From Pseudomonas monteilii NBRC 103158 = DSM 14164 (GTDB taxonomy: Bacteria > Pseudomonadota > Gammaproteobacteria > Pseudomonadales > Pseudomonadaceae), in assembly GCF_000730605.1 (NCBI RefSeq), contig NZ_BBIS01000024.1:1-64000 (forward strand): 64,000 nt of DNA, written 5' to 3'. Below the pieces are notes generated by a model. The model had not been told where the DNA came from and did not search any database. It saw only the letters and a list, made by a program, of their open reading frames with translations. Shown here in pieces: positions 1 through 8,263 of this stretch; within the stretch, counting starts at the first letter, position 1, and each line of letters begins with the position of its first letter. The position numbers were made by a program, and so were the translations under genes.

Positions 1-72
1 CCTAGGCGCTGGAGCACTCAAGGCATGCACTTCCATGCCCATCCGCCATCCCCAGACATGTAACTCATTACC

Positions 73-1179
73 TCAATGCCCCCGTAAAAACTCCACCATC
101 CTCCGGTTCACCTCCTCAGCCGCCTCCATCTGCACCATATGCCCAGCCTCTGGCAGCACCAGCACTTCGGCCTCCAGGCCCTCTGCGTGGCTGGCCGGGA
201 TAATCGCGTCCTTGCCACCCCACACCACCAGTGCCGGATGCTGCCCCAGCACGCTGCGCAGGTCGTGGCGCTGCCTGTCACCGTCGGCAATGGCTAATGC
301 CAGCTGGCGCAAGGCCTCATCGACACCTTCCAGGCGCTTGAACTTGAGCATGTCTTCCAGCATCTGCCGGGTGACCAGTGCCGGGTCGGCGAACAGCTGC
401 ACCATCTGCGGTTTGAGGGCGTTGCGGTTCGCGGCGGCAACAAAGCCTTGCAGGTACTGCCCATTGATTGCCTCACCCAGGCCGGCACTGGCGATCAGGC
501 TCAGGCTGGCCACCCGCTGCGGCGCCAGGCGCGCCACGTTCAGGCTGACCGCGCCACCCATGGAGTGTCCGGCCAGGTGGGCCTTGGCGATGTCCAGGTG
601 GTCGAGCAGGGCCAGCACGGTTTCGCTCAGTTCATCCAGGTCGCCCCGTTGCAGGGCCTTTGCCGACTCGCCGTGCCCCGGCAGGTCAAGGGCGATCACC
701 CGGCGCTCGGCCGCCAGCGCCGGGTGGTTGAACAGCCAGTTGTTGAGGTCGCCGCCAAAGCCGTGTACCAGTACCAGCGGCGTACCGCCTTCGCCCAGTT
801 CGAACCAGCGCAACAGGCGGCCGCCCACTTCAGCCTTCTGCGGGGTCGGCCCTTGTGCTTGGTCGGCGCCCCCTTCGGCGACGAACTCGGCCTGGAAGCG
901 CTGTACCACTGCATCGATCTCGGATTCCTCGGCTTCGCCTTCCACCACCACCGCCAGCAGTGCGCCAACCGGCAGGGTTTCATCCGGTTTGGCCACCTGG
1001 CGGCGCAATACACCACTGAACGGGGCTTCGACGCTGCTGCTGATCTTGTCGGTCTCGACGTCCAGCACCTCGTCGCCCTTGTTGATTTCGTCGCCTTCCT
1101 GCTTGAGCCAGGCGTCCACCCGGCCCTCGGTCATCGAAAGGCCCCACTTGGGCATGGTCAGGGTATGGATCTGGCTCAT
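73..1179 (-). CDS. acoC: Acetoin dehydrogenase E2 component (dihydrolipoamide acetyltransferase) fused to an alpha/beta-hydrolase domain
   Basis: This is the acyltransferase core of the acetoin dehydrogenase complex, which cleaves acetoin to acetaldehyde and acetyl-CoA. The N-terminal 80 residues form a lipoyl domain with the attachment lysine in ETDKISS (K45). From about residue 120 the protein is an alpha/beta hydrolase: VLVHGFGG, then the nucleophile elbow GHSMGG (S206), and a late histidine in EAGHMVQ. This lipoyl plus hydrolase layout is typical of AcoC and unlike ordinary E2 proteins, which carry a CAT domain. The length (368 residues) matches the family. Its ATG overlaps the acoB stop codon, so it is translationally coupled in acoXABC. 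The stretch before it (1-72) shows no complete gene. Confidence 0.95.
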   Translation of the reverse strand: MSQIHTLTMPKWGLSMTEGRVDAWLKQEGDEINKGDEVLDVETDKISSSVEAPFSGVLRRQVAKPDETLPVGALLAVVVEGEAEESEIDAVVQRFQAEFVAEGGADQAQGPTPQKAEVGGRLLRWFELGEGGTPLVLVHGFGGDLNNWLFNHPALAAERRVIALDLPGHGESAKALQRGDLDELSETVLALLDHLDIAKAHLAGHSMGGAVSLNVARLAPQRVASLSLIASAGLGEAINGQYLQGFVAAANRNALKPQMVQLFADPALVTRQMLEDMLKFKRLEGVDEALRQLALAIADGDRQRHDLRSVLGQHPALVVWGGKDAIIPASHAEGLEAEVLVLPEAGHMVQMEAAEEVNRRMVEFLRGH

Positions 1180-2198
1180 GCGGCACTCCTTGCAGCTTCG
1201 ATCACCTTGCGCACGGCAGCCTCGATCTTCGCCGCGTCAGGGATGTACAGGTCTTCCAGGGCATCGGAGAACGGCACCGGGGTGTGCGGTGCGGTGACCA
1301 TTTCGATCGGGCCCTTGAGCGCGCCGAAGGCCTTCTGCGCCACCAGCGCGCTGATGTCGGTGGCCATGGAGCAACGCGGGTTGGCTTCGTCGATCACCAC
1401 CAGTCGGCCGGTTTTTTCCACGCTTTCCAGAATGCTGTCTTCGTCCAGCGGGCTGGTGGTGCGCAGGTCCAGCACTTCGCAGTCGATGCCCTGGCGGGCC
1501 AGGTTGTTGGCAGCCTCCAGCGCCACATGCACCATGCGCCCGTAAGTGACCAGGGTCACATCGTCACCATCGCGCAGGAAGTTGGCCTCGCCGAACGGCA
1601 CGGTGTACACCTCTTCCGGCACCTCGCCCTGCATGCTGTACAGCAGCTTGTGCTCGCAGAAGATCACCGGGTCGTTGTCGCGGATCGCCTGGATCAACAG
1701 GCCTTTGGCATCGTAAGGCGAGGACGGGCACACCACTTTCAGGCCTGGGATGTGCGTCCACAGCGAGGTGAGCATTTGCGAGTGCTGGGCCGCCGCACGC
1801 AGGCCGGCGCCATACATGGTGCGCATCACCAGCGGGGTGACTGCCTTGCCGCCGAACATGTAGCGGAACTTGGCGGCCTGGTTGAGGATCTGGTCCAGGC
1901 AGCAGCCGGCGAAGTCAACGAACATCAGCTCGCACACCGGGCGCAGGCCCTGGGTGGCAGCCCCGACGGCGGCCCCGACGTAGCCGATTTCCGACAGCGG
2001 CGCGTCCAGCACGCGGCCGGGAAACTGGTGGTACAGGCCTTTGGTCACGCCCAGCACGCCCCCCCACGCGTCATCCTCGCCGGGGGCACCGGCACCGCCG
2101 GCCACGTCTTCTCCAATGATGAACACGGTGTTGTCGCGGCGCATTTCCTGGGCCAGGGCTTCGTTGATGGCCTGCTGGTAGCTGATCTTTCTTGCCAT
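1176..2198 (-). CDS. acoB: Acetoin dehydrogenase E1 component, beta subunit
   Basis: This is the beta chain of the thiamine-diphosphate-dependent E1 heterotetramer that oxidatively cleaves acetoin and passes the acetyl group to the lipoyl arm of AcoC. The 340 residues have the transketolase pyrimidine-binding fold at the N-terminus (IIGEDVA, then DAPLSEIGYVGAAVG), the conserved RAAAQHSQ stretch with the active-site histidine, and a C-terminal transketolase domain (LRTTSPLDEDSI, VIDEANP). It follows acoA after about 30 bases and overlaps acoC. Other E1-beta proteins (pyruvate or branched-chain dehydrogenases) look similar; the acoX/acoC/acoR neighbours decide for acetoin. Confidence 0.95.
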   Translation of the reverse strand: MARKISYQQAINEALAQEMRRDNTVFIIGEDVAGGAGAPGEDDAWGGVLGVTKGLYHQFPGRVLDAPLSEIGYVGAAVGAATQGLRPVCELMFVDFAGCCLDQILNQAAKFRYMFGGKAVTPLVMRTMYGAGLRAAAQHSQMLTSLWTHIPGLKVVCPSSPYDAKGLLIQAIRDNDPVIFCEHKLLYSMQGEVPEEVYTVPFGEANFLRDGDDVTLVTYGRMVHVALEAANNLARQGIDCEVLDLRTTSPLDEDSILESVEKTGRLVVIDEANPRCSMATDISALVAQKAFGALKGPIEMVTAPHTPVPFSDALEDLYIPDAAKIEAAVRKVIEAARSAA

Positions 2199-2231
2199 GG
2201 TGGTTCTCCTGTTGTTCTTGTAATCCGCGGC

Positions 2232-3209
2232 TCAGGGGTAGGCGACGTAGACGTCGGTGAGCAGGTCGGCGGGCTGTGGCTTGGGATCGGACTTGGCGCG
2301 GCGCACGGCGTCCTCGATCAGGTCTTCGATGCGGGCGTCGATGGCGTCCAGTTGCTCGGCAGTGAGCAGGCCGGCACGGGTGGTCTTGTTGCGGAACTGC
2401 ATCAGGCAATCGCGGGATTCGCGCAGGTTCTTCACTTCATCCGGGGCGCGGTAGGTTTGTGCATCGCCTTCGAAGTGGCCGTAGTAGCGGCTGAGCTTGA
2501 CCTCGATCAGCGACGGGCCTTGCCCGGAGCGTGCGCGCTCGATGGCAGCGCCAGCGGCCTCGTACACCGCAAAGAAGTCGAAGCCGTCGATGGTGACACC
2601 CGGCATGCCGAAACCGGCGGCGCGGTCGGCAATATGGTCGCAGGCAACGGACCAATTGGAGGCGGTGGCTTCGGCGTAGCCGTTGTTCTCGGCCACGAAG
2701 ATGCAGGGCAGGTTCATGATTGACGCCATGTTCATGGCCTCGAACACCGCACCTTCGTTGGAGGCGCCATCGCCGAAGAAGGCCACCGATACATCGTCGC
2801 GGCCTTTGATCTTGGCGGCCAGCGCTGCCCCGGCTACCAGCGGGGCGCCAGCGCCGACGATGCCGTTGGCGCCGAGCATGCCTTTCTCCAGGTCGGCAAT
2901 GTGCATCGAGCCGCCCTTGCCGCCACATACGCCGGTCTTCTTGCCGTAGATCTCGGCCATCATGCCGTACACGTCCACGCCCTTGGCGATGCAGTGGCCA
3001 TGACCACGGTGGGTTGACGCGATGCAGTCGCTGTCGCGCAAGTGGGCCATGACCCCGGCGGCCGAGGCCTCTTCGCCAGCGTACAGGTGGACGAAACCGG
3101 GGATCTCGCCCGTGGCGAATTCCACATGCAGGCGTTCTTCGAACGCACGGATGGTGCGCATCACTTCATAGGCATGCAGCAGTTGTTCGGTACTCAGTTG
3201 ATTGGACAT
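2232..3209 (-). CDS. acoA: Acetoin dehydrogenase E1 component, alpha subunit (thiamine diphosphate-binding)
   Basis: This 325-residue subunit binds the thiamine diphosphate cofactor of the acetoin-cleaving E1. The binding signature runs from GDGASNEG (residues 146-153) to ENNGYAE (NN at 175-176). The N-terminal region STHRGHGHCIAKG and the glycine-rich GGKGGSMHIADLEKG are also typical of E1-alpha. I chose the ATG giving MSNQLSTEQ because a GGAG ribosome binding site lies upstream of it; the frame stays open 37 codons further but has no such site. It is the second gene of the acoXABC operon, 22 bases after acoX. Confidence 0.95.
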   Translation of the reverse strand: MSNQLSTEQLLHAYEVMRTIRAFEERLHVEFATGEIPGFVHLYAGEEASAAGVMAHLRDSDCIASTHRGHGHCIAKGVDVYGMMAEIYGKKTGVCGGKGGSMHIADLEKGMLGANGIVGAGAPLVAGAALAAKIKGRDDVSVAFFGDGASNEGAVFEAMNMASIMNLPCIFVAENNGYAEATASNWSVACDHIADRAAGFGMPGVTIDGFDFFAVYEAAGAAIERARSGQGPSLIEVKLSRYYGHFEGDAQTYRAPDEVKNLRESRDCLMQFRNKTTRAGLLTAEQLDAIDARIEDLIEDAVRRAKSDPKPQPADLLTDVYVAYP

Positions 3210-3231
3210 CTTGTTGTTCTCCAGGGTTGTC

Positions 3232-4287
3232 TCAACGCGGGGATGCAGAATGCAGCCGGTGGCCGCGCGGGACGGCCAGCAGGTGGTGGCGGGCGGCGTG
3301 CGCCAGTACGGCCTCGACATCCACGCTTAGCGGGCCTTGGTGGTCGAGGGTGATGGTGGGCGTGTCGTGCTCGGCGAATTCGATCTCGCGTTCGCCGTCC
3401 AGGGCCAGGGTGCCGCTGGTCAGGCTCAGGCGATGGGCAACGCCAGGAGTCAGCGGGCCGCTGGCGGTGATGCCGCAGGCTTGCAGCAGGCCGGGTGCCA
3501 GCGGCGCGAGCAATGTTTGTTCGGCGCCGGGATTCAGGCGTACCCAGGCACCGTGCAGCTCGTGGCGTGACACTGGGCACCACAGGCCGCACAGGGCCGA
3601 CAGGCCGATGGCATGGGGTTCGGCAAAGCAGGCGAAGACTTCGCACAGGTCCTCGCTGCGGCTGAGCGCACGGGCGCCTATGAAGCGCTGTGGCGACACG
3701 GCCACTTCGACCAAGGCCCATTCGGCCAGCTGTTGCTCGGGCACTCTTACCAGCAGGCGCTTGTTACGGCGCAGGCCGATGCTGGCGGGCACCAGGCCGC
3801 TGGCGAACAGGCCACCGGCAAGGCCAGCGCTGGTGGCTTCGCGCAGTTCGGGGAACGCATTGTTGGTGCCGGTGGATAAGGTCAGCAGCGGCACGTCACC
3901 GGCCTCGGCAGCGACTGCCTTGTGGGTGCCATCGCCACCGAGCACGGCGATCATCGCCACGCCGCGCTCGACCATGTGCCGGGTGGCCTGGCGGGTGTCG
4001 GCAACGGTCTGGGTCAGCGGCAGGTCGAGTATTTCGAGGGCCGGCCAGTGCTGGTCACGGGCGCCCGGGCCCTGGCTGGCCTTGAGCACGGCAGCAGCGA
4101 TGCCGGTCATGTCGCTGGGCAACAGCACCTGGCCGATACCGGTGGCACCGAAGGCCGCCAGCAGGCGCTGGATGGCCGAGGCCTTGTCGGTGCTGGAATA
4201 GAGCCCGGCGTTGGCGGTCAGGCGGCGCAGGTCGCGGCCAGAGGCAGGGTTGGCAATGATCCCGACAATCGGGGCGGGTTGCGGCAT
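3232..4287 (-). CDS. acoX: AcoX protein, NAD-kinase-like fold, first gene of the acetoin operon
   Basis: This 351-residue protein has the GGDGT signature (117-121) of NAD kinase and diacylglycerol kinase folds, preceded by IANPASGRD near the N-terminus. It travels with acetoin dehydrogenase operons, but its exact role is, as far as I recall, not settled; a part in cofactor supply or in acetoin uptake of the pathway is only a guess. I use the ATG giving MPQPAPIVG because GAGG sits about 7 bases ahead; a TTG nine codons further upstream has no site. It is the promoter-proximal gene, about 24 bases from the predicted transcription start at the sigma-54 promoter. Confidence 0.9.
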   Translation of the reverse strand: MPQPAPIVGIIANPASGRDLRRLTANAGLYSSTDKASAIQRLLAAFGATGIGQVLLPSDMTGIAAAVLKASQGPGARDQHWPALEILDLPLTQTVADTRQATRHMVERGVAMIAVLGGDGTHKAVAAEAGDVPLLTLSTGTNNAFPELREATSAGLAGGLFASGLVPASIGLRRNKRLLVRVPEQQLAEWALVEVAVSPQRFIGARALSRSEDLCEVFACFAEPHAIGLSALCGLWCPVSRHELHGAWVRLNPGAEQTLLAPLAPGLLQACGITASGPLTPGVAHRLSLTSGTLALDGEREIEFAEHDTPTITLDHQGPLSVDVEAVLAHAARHHLLAVPRGHRLHSASPR

Positions 4288-4320
4288 GGCGCACCTCGTA
4301 TTTTTGTTTGCCAAGGCAGG

Positions 4321-4336
4321 AGCAAGCGCGGTGCCA
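4321..4336 (-). promoter_or_regulatory. Sigma-54 (-24/-12) promoter of acoXABC
   Basis: On the minus strand the sequence TGGCACCGCGCTTGCT matches the RpoN consensus TGGCAC-N5-TTGCW exactly. The GC of the -12 element is near 4323, so transcription should begin around 4311, leaving a short leader before the acoX ATG at 4287. A sigma-54 promoter fits the activator AcoR encoded next door. Confidence 0.85.
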
Positions 4337-4414
4337 GCTTTCTTTGATTTGGCCGAAATGGCCGCGCTAGAGGGCTTTGGTTGCGTTTTGGCATGCCCTT
4401 GCCACGGTGCTGGC

Positions 4415-4473
4415 GAGACGCCGGGTGCCAGCGCCAGGCAGGCATTGCCGAGACGCTGAGACGCGGCGTCTCA
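4415..4473. promoter_or_regulatory. Putative AcoR upstream activating sites
   Basis: A perfect 17-bp palindrome, TGAGACGCGGCGTCTCA, lies at 4457-4473. Its half-site GAGACGC is repeated directly at 4415-4421 and 4450-4456. The sites are roughly 100-160 bp upstream of the predicted acoX transcription start and about 100 bp upstream of acoR. That is the usual distance for an enhancer-binding protein, so activation of acoXABC and autoregulation are both plausible. Binding by AcoR is inferred. Confidence 0.6.
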
Positions 4474-4570
4474 AGCCAGCCGGTAATCACACAGTGCTTG
4501 TCGGGGCATGCCCAGAGGCGCTTAATGGCCAGACAACGATAAAAACAGCAACGAGAACCGGAGGGCCTGA

Positions 4571-6424
4571 ATGCTTGCCGCGAACTCCCGAGCCCATGTC
4601 GACTGCGTCAGCAGGGTGTTGAAGAATGCCGACCGCCTGCCACAGGCGCCGGTGCCACCGCTGATCCTCGACTCCTGGCGCCGTTCCATGGAGCTGTACC
4701 GCCTCGACCCTGGGTCCCAGCAGGGGCCGCGTATCCTTTCTCAAAGCCTGCTCAACGAGTGCCGCGAACGCGCCGAACTGTTCCTGCGCATCGCCAGCGA
4801 TGCTGTGGCACGCCTGCACGAGCGGGTACGCGGTGCCGACTACTGCGTACTGCTGACCGATGCCCAGGGGCGCACCATCGATTACCGGGTCGAGTCGGCC
4901 ATCCGCAACGACTGCCGCAAGGCCGGGCTGTACCTGGGCACCTGCTGGTCGGAAGGCGAGGAGGGTACCTGCGGCGTGGCGGCGGTGTTGACCGCCAAGG
5001 CCCCGGTCACCGTGCACAAGCGGGACCACTTCCGCGCTGCGTTCATCGGCCTGACCTGCACGGCGGCACCGGTATTCGACCCGCTGGGCGAGTTGTTGGG
5101 CGTGGTGGATGTGTCAGCCTTGAAGTCGCCAGATGACCGCCGTAGCCAGCATCTGATCCGCCAACTGGTGGAGCAGACCGCCCGCGAGATCGAAAACGCC
5201 TTTTTCATGCACAGTGCCCAAGGCCACTGGGTGATGCGCGCCCACGGCACGCCGGGTTATGTGGAAAGCCAGCCGGACTACCTGCTGGCTTGGGATGCCG
5301 ATGGCCGCCTGCAGGCGATCAACAGTCTGGCGCGGCAACGGCTGGTGGAGCGCCTGGGGCGCTTGCCCGAGCATATTGGTGAGCTGTTCGACATTGACCA
5401 GCTACGCCGGGTGAGCGCGTCGTCGGCCCAGCGCCTACCGGGTCTGGGGGGGCTGTATGGTCGGGTCAGCGCCCCACGGCAACGCCAGCGCGCGCAGCCG
5501 TTGCGCCAGGCCCAGGACGCACGCATCGAACAGCACCTGCGCTTGGCCACGCGGGTCAAGGACTGCAATCTGGCGGTACTGGTGCAAGGGGAGACCGGGG
5601 CTGGCAAAGAAGTGTTCGCCCGCCAACTGCACCAGCAAAGCCAGCGCCGGGATGGCCCGTTCGTCACGCTGAACTGTGCGGCCATTCCGGAAAGCCTGAT
5701 CGAGAGCGAGCTGTTTGGCTACGTGGCTGGAGCCTTTACCGGGGCCTCCAGCAAAGGCATGCAAGGGCTGTTGCAGCAGGCCGATGGCGGCACGCTGTTC
5801 CTCGATGAAATCGGCGACATGCCGCTGAACCTGCAAACGCGCCTGCTGCGGGTGCTGGCCGAGGGTGAAGTGGCGCCGTTGGGCGCCGCGCGGCGTGAGC
5901 GTGTGGACATCCAGGTGATCTGCGCCACTCATCGCGATCTGGCCGCGATGGTTGAGGACGGGCGCTTTCGTGAAGACCTGTACTTCCGCCTGGCCAATGC
6001 CCGCTTCGAGTTGCCGCCGCTGCGGGAACGTGAGGATCGGTTGGGGTTGATTCATCAGCTGCTGGCCGAGGAGGCCGGTGCGTGTGCTGTCGAGGTGGTG
6101 TTGGCCGATGATGCGCTGCAAGCATTGCTGGTTTACCGTTGGCCGGGGAACTTGCGTCAGCTGCGGCAGGTGTTGCGCTATGCCTGCGCGGTGAGTGAAG
6201 GCGGGCAGGTGCAATTGCAGGACTTGCCGCAAGAGGTGCGCGGTGAAGCGGTTGCTTCGCCTGAGAGCAGCGTGTCTTGCCCGGCCCGGCAGTTGTTGCT
6301 GGATGCTCTGATTCGCCATCGCTGGAAACCGGCCGATGCGGCGCGGGCGTTGGGGATATCGCGGGCGACGCTGTATCGGCGGGTGCATGAGCACCGCATC
6401 GAAATGCCGCGCATGAAGGGATAG
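4571..6424 (+). CDS. acoR: Sigma-54-dependent activator of acetoin catabolism
   Basis: This 617-residue enhancer-binding protein should activate the divergent acoXABC operon at its sigma-54 promoter when acetoin is present. The first 250 residues contain a GAF-type sensor region. The AAA+ domain begins near residue 320, with Walker A GETGAGKE at about 340, the sigma-54 contact loop GAFTGA near 386 and FLDEIGDMP as Walker B. A Fis-type helix-turn-helix (ADAARALGISRATLYRR) closes the protein. The ATG has GGAGG 8 bases ahead. The gene is intact: its TAG stop lies 20 bases before the ICE attachment repeat, so the insertion removed only whatever terminator it shared with accC. Confidence 0.95.
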   Translation: MLAANSRAHVDCVSRVLKNADRLPQAPVPPLILDSWRRSMELYRLDPGSQQGPRILSQSLLNECRERAELFLRIASDAVARLHERVRGADYCVLLTDAQGRTIDYRVESAIRNDCRKAGLYLGTCWSEGEEGTCGVAAVLTAKAPVTVHKRDHFRAAFIGLTCTAAPVFDPLGELLGVVDVSALKSPDDRRSQHLIRQLVEQTAREIENAFFMHSAQGHWVMRAHGTPGYVESQPDYLLAWDADGRLQAINSLARQRLVERLGRLPEHIGELFDIDQLRRVSASSAQRLPGLGGLYGRVSAPRQRQRAQPLRQAQDARIEQHLRLATRVKDCNLAVLVQGETGAGKEVFARQLHQQSQRRDGPFVTLNCAAIPESLIESELFGYVAGAFTGASSKGMQGLLQQADGGTLFLDEIGDMPLNLQTRLLRVLAEGEVAPLGAARRERVDIQVICATHRDLAAMVEDGRFREDLYFRLANARFELPPLREREDRLGLIHQLLAEEAGACAVEVVLADDALQALLVYRWPGNLRQLRQVLRYACAVSEGGQVQLQDLPQEVRGEAVASPESSVSCPARQLLLDALIRHRWKPADAARALGISRATLYRRVHEHRIEMPRMKG

Positions 6425-6444
6425 GCCTTCAGGCCCTGGCAGGC

Positions 6445-6453
6445 AATAAAAAA
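6445..6453. repeat. Attachment-site repeat, acoR-side junction (att core)
   Basis: AATAAAAAA here is repeated exactly at 52951-52959. On the opposite strand it reads TTTTTTAT, one base away from the TTTTTCAT core I recall for Tn4371. The copy at this end is followed by ICE sequence (TGTCCGCAG). Confidence 0.7.
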
Positions 6454-6684
6454 TGTCCGCAGTCAAGCGATTGTTGAAATCAGCCTGATGGCCGGAAGTC
6501 TATATGGGGTGCGGGTTTGGCTCTACTTCGGGCCGCCTTGCGGGGCTGTGGCGTTGTGGGCTGGGAGCCACATAGGAGCTTCGCGGTAGAAAGCCCGAGC
6601 GTGCTGCATCGGGGGCGGTTGCCTGCAGGCGGTAGCCGCGTTTGGTCTTCATAGCCCAATCGGTCGCCGTCCTCCAGAATGAAG

Positions 6685-6709
6685 AACGCGCAGCCTTGGG
6701 CTGCGCGTT
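6685..6709 (-). terminator. Perfect 11-bp hairpin at the ICE left end, likely trb operon terminator
   Basis: AACGCGCAGCC (6685-6695) pairs perfectly with GGCTGCGCGTT (6699-6709) around a 3-base loop. It lies about 30 bases past the stop codon of the last trb-operon gene. The downstream T-tract is weak on both strands. It may also stop read-through from acoR, which lost its own terminator to the insertion. The remaining bases 6454-6741 show no gene. Confidence 0.6.
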
Positions 6710-6741
6710 TGAGGGATGGCCGCCAGCGGAAACCGGCATCA

Positions 6742-6984
6742 TCAGCTTGGCTTCGGCGGCGCGGCCTTGCCCGCGCCTCCCTTCCTGAATCCCCGATCTC
6801 CGACCATGAAGGCTTCTAGCATGTGCGGAATTAGCACCGTGGCATCGACCGCCTCGCCGTAGGTCTGCGCGTGCAGCGTAGCGTAGCGGTCGAGGTCGGC
6901 TTTCAGGCTGGCCGGGCAAGCAAAAGTCAGCTTCGTGGATTCCGTTTTCGGCAGCGGCCCGAGCCGTAGCTTGCGCGTCGTCAT
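6742..6984 (-). CDS. DUF2274 protein, last gene of the trb operon
   Basis: This 80-residue protein starts MTTRKLRLGPLPK and matches the small DUF2274 family that follows trbI in Tn4371-like ICEs. The core (KLTFACPASLKADLDRYA) resembles a ribbon-helix-helix DNA-binding fold, so a regulatory role is possible but unproven. Its ATG overlaps the trbI stop codon (ATGA), so it is translated with trbI. The C-terminus is basic and rich in Ala, Pro and Lys. Confidence 0.75.
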   Translation of the reverse strand: MTTRKLRLGPLPKTESTKLTFACPASLKADLDRYATLHAQTYGEAVDATVLIPHMLEAFMVGDRGFRKGGAGKAAPPKPS

Positions 6985-8261
6985 CGCGAAGTCCCCCTGT
7001 TGAAGAAAAGTGGCTGGTACGGCCGCAGCACCAGATCGCGGTTGACGATGATGCGAACCGGCAAGCCGGGGCGCTCCGTCAAGGTGGGCTGGATGTTGAG
7101 GTTGCGCCGGGTCATCTCCTGACCGACCTGATTGATGCTGTCCTGGGCGCTATCGCGGCCGGCGATGATGACGCGATCACCGTCCTGCCGGTTCTCCGGC
7201 GCAGCCAGTTCGGCACCGATGCCCAGTAGCGTCGTCAGTGCCGCACCGGCAAAGACGCGATCCCAATGCCAATCCACATCATCTTCCAAGCCGGCGTAGC
7301 CGGCCGGATCGGTGCCGGCCAAGTTGTCGAGCTTGAGCGAAGACGTGTCGGGCAGGATGATCCGGTTCCACACCACTTGCACGCGGCTCTGCCCGTAGCT
7401 GACCTGGCTGTTGTATTTGCCCAGGATGCGTGACCCCTGCGGGATCAGCAGGAACTTGCCGGTAGCCGTGTCATAGACCGGCTCCGTCACTGTGGCGATC
7501 ACATCGCCCGGCAAGTCCGACTTGATGCCCGTCACCAGCGCCCCGGCGACCACCGTTCCGGCCATGACCTGATACGGCGACGCCGGCAGCGTCAGGTTGC
7601 CGGAATCACGGGCTTCCGTGGTTCCGGCTTTCTGGAATGCCTCTTTCTGGTCTTGCCGGTTCTGCACGGCGGTCGGGTCGGCGGGCTGGGCCGCCGTCGA
7701 CGCAGGCCCGGCCGCCAGCGGGTCGAAGGCCGCATTGGCGGTGAAGCCCGGCGCAGCGGCTACCTGTGTCTGCGCCACCGGCGCGGCCTTCTGCGAACCA
7801 GAGCGGAAGAACACCGCCGATGCCGCTGCTGCTTCGGCTTCCTTGCGCAACGCGTCGTTGGGGTCGTTGCCGGGGGCCGCGTAGGCGGCCGTCACCGGCT
7901 GCTGCGACTTCACAATGGCCGGGCCAAGATCGCCTGGCAGCGGCGGCCCCAACTCCGGCACGGATGCCGCCAAGGGGGGCGGCAGCTTCGAGTAGTCCGC
8001 CGGCAGCGCGTCCAACCCTTCGGACTTCGAGACGCGATCGACGTTGTAAAGCTCGGTCTGCTCGCCTGCACCGCGCCGCTGCGGTTGCAGCGACCACATC
8101 AGCGCGCCGAGCACAGCGACCGAGAGACCGCCGACGAGGATGGCCAGCGTGCGCCGGTTCAGGCGCGTGACCGGGCGCGGTTGGGCGCGCAGCGCAACTG
8201 CCTCGGGTGCCACCTTGCCCGCATGCGGCGTGGCGAGGTCGGGAGTGTCGTCCTGGCTCAT
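6981..8261 (-). CDS. trbI: Mating-pore protein TrbI (VirB10-like)
   Basis: TrbI spans the inner membrane and periplasm and joins the outer-membrane ring of the type IV secretion channel. The 426 residues have a short cytoplasmic N-terminus, one transmembrane helix near residues 37-57 (TLAILVGGLSVAVLGALMW), a Pro/Ala-rich periplasmic linker and a C-terminal VirB10 beta-barrel domain (TVVAGALVTGIKSDLPG, IPQGSRILGKYNS). It lies between trbG and DUF2274 and overlaps the latter. Confidence 0.93.
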   Translation of the reverse strand: MSQDDTPDLATPHAGKVAPEAVALRAQPRPVTRLNRRTLAILVGGLSVAVLGALMWSLQPQRRGAGEQTELYNVDRVSKSEGLDALPADYSKLPPPLAASVPELGPPLPGDLGPAIVKSQQPVTAAYAAPGNDPNDALRKEAEAAAASAVFFRSGSQKAAPVAQTQVAAAPGFTANAAFDPLAAGPASTAAQPADPTAVQNRQDQKEAFQKAGTTEARDSGNLTLPASPYQVMAGTVVAGALVTGIKSDLPGDVIATVTEPVYDTATGKFLLIPQGSRILGKYNSQVSYGQSRVQVVWNRIILPDTSSLKLDNLAGTDPAGYAGLEDDVDWHWDRVFAGAALTTLLGIGAELAAPENRQDGDRVIIAGRDSAQDSINQVGQEMTRRNLNIQPTLTERPGLPVRIIVNRDLVLRPYQPLFFNRGTSR

Positions 8262-8263
8262 GG

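Noticed and set aside
1-72. Start of another acetoin or butanediol gene at the window edge
   Set aside because: A short minus-strand frame beginning MEVHAL is open to the edge, but too little sequence is present to identify it.
5435-6466. 343-codon minus-strand open frame opposite acoR
   Set aside because: AcoR is complete with Walker, GAFTGA and Fis motifs; the opposing frame is a composition effect and crosses the att repeat.
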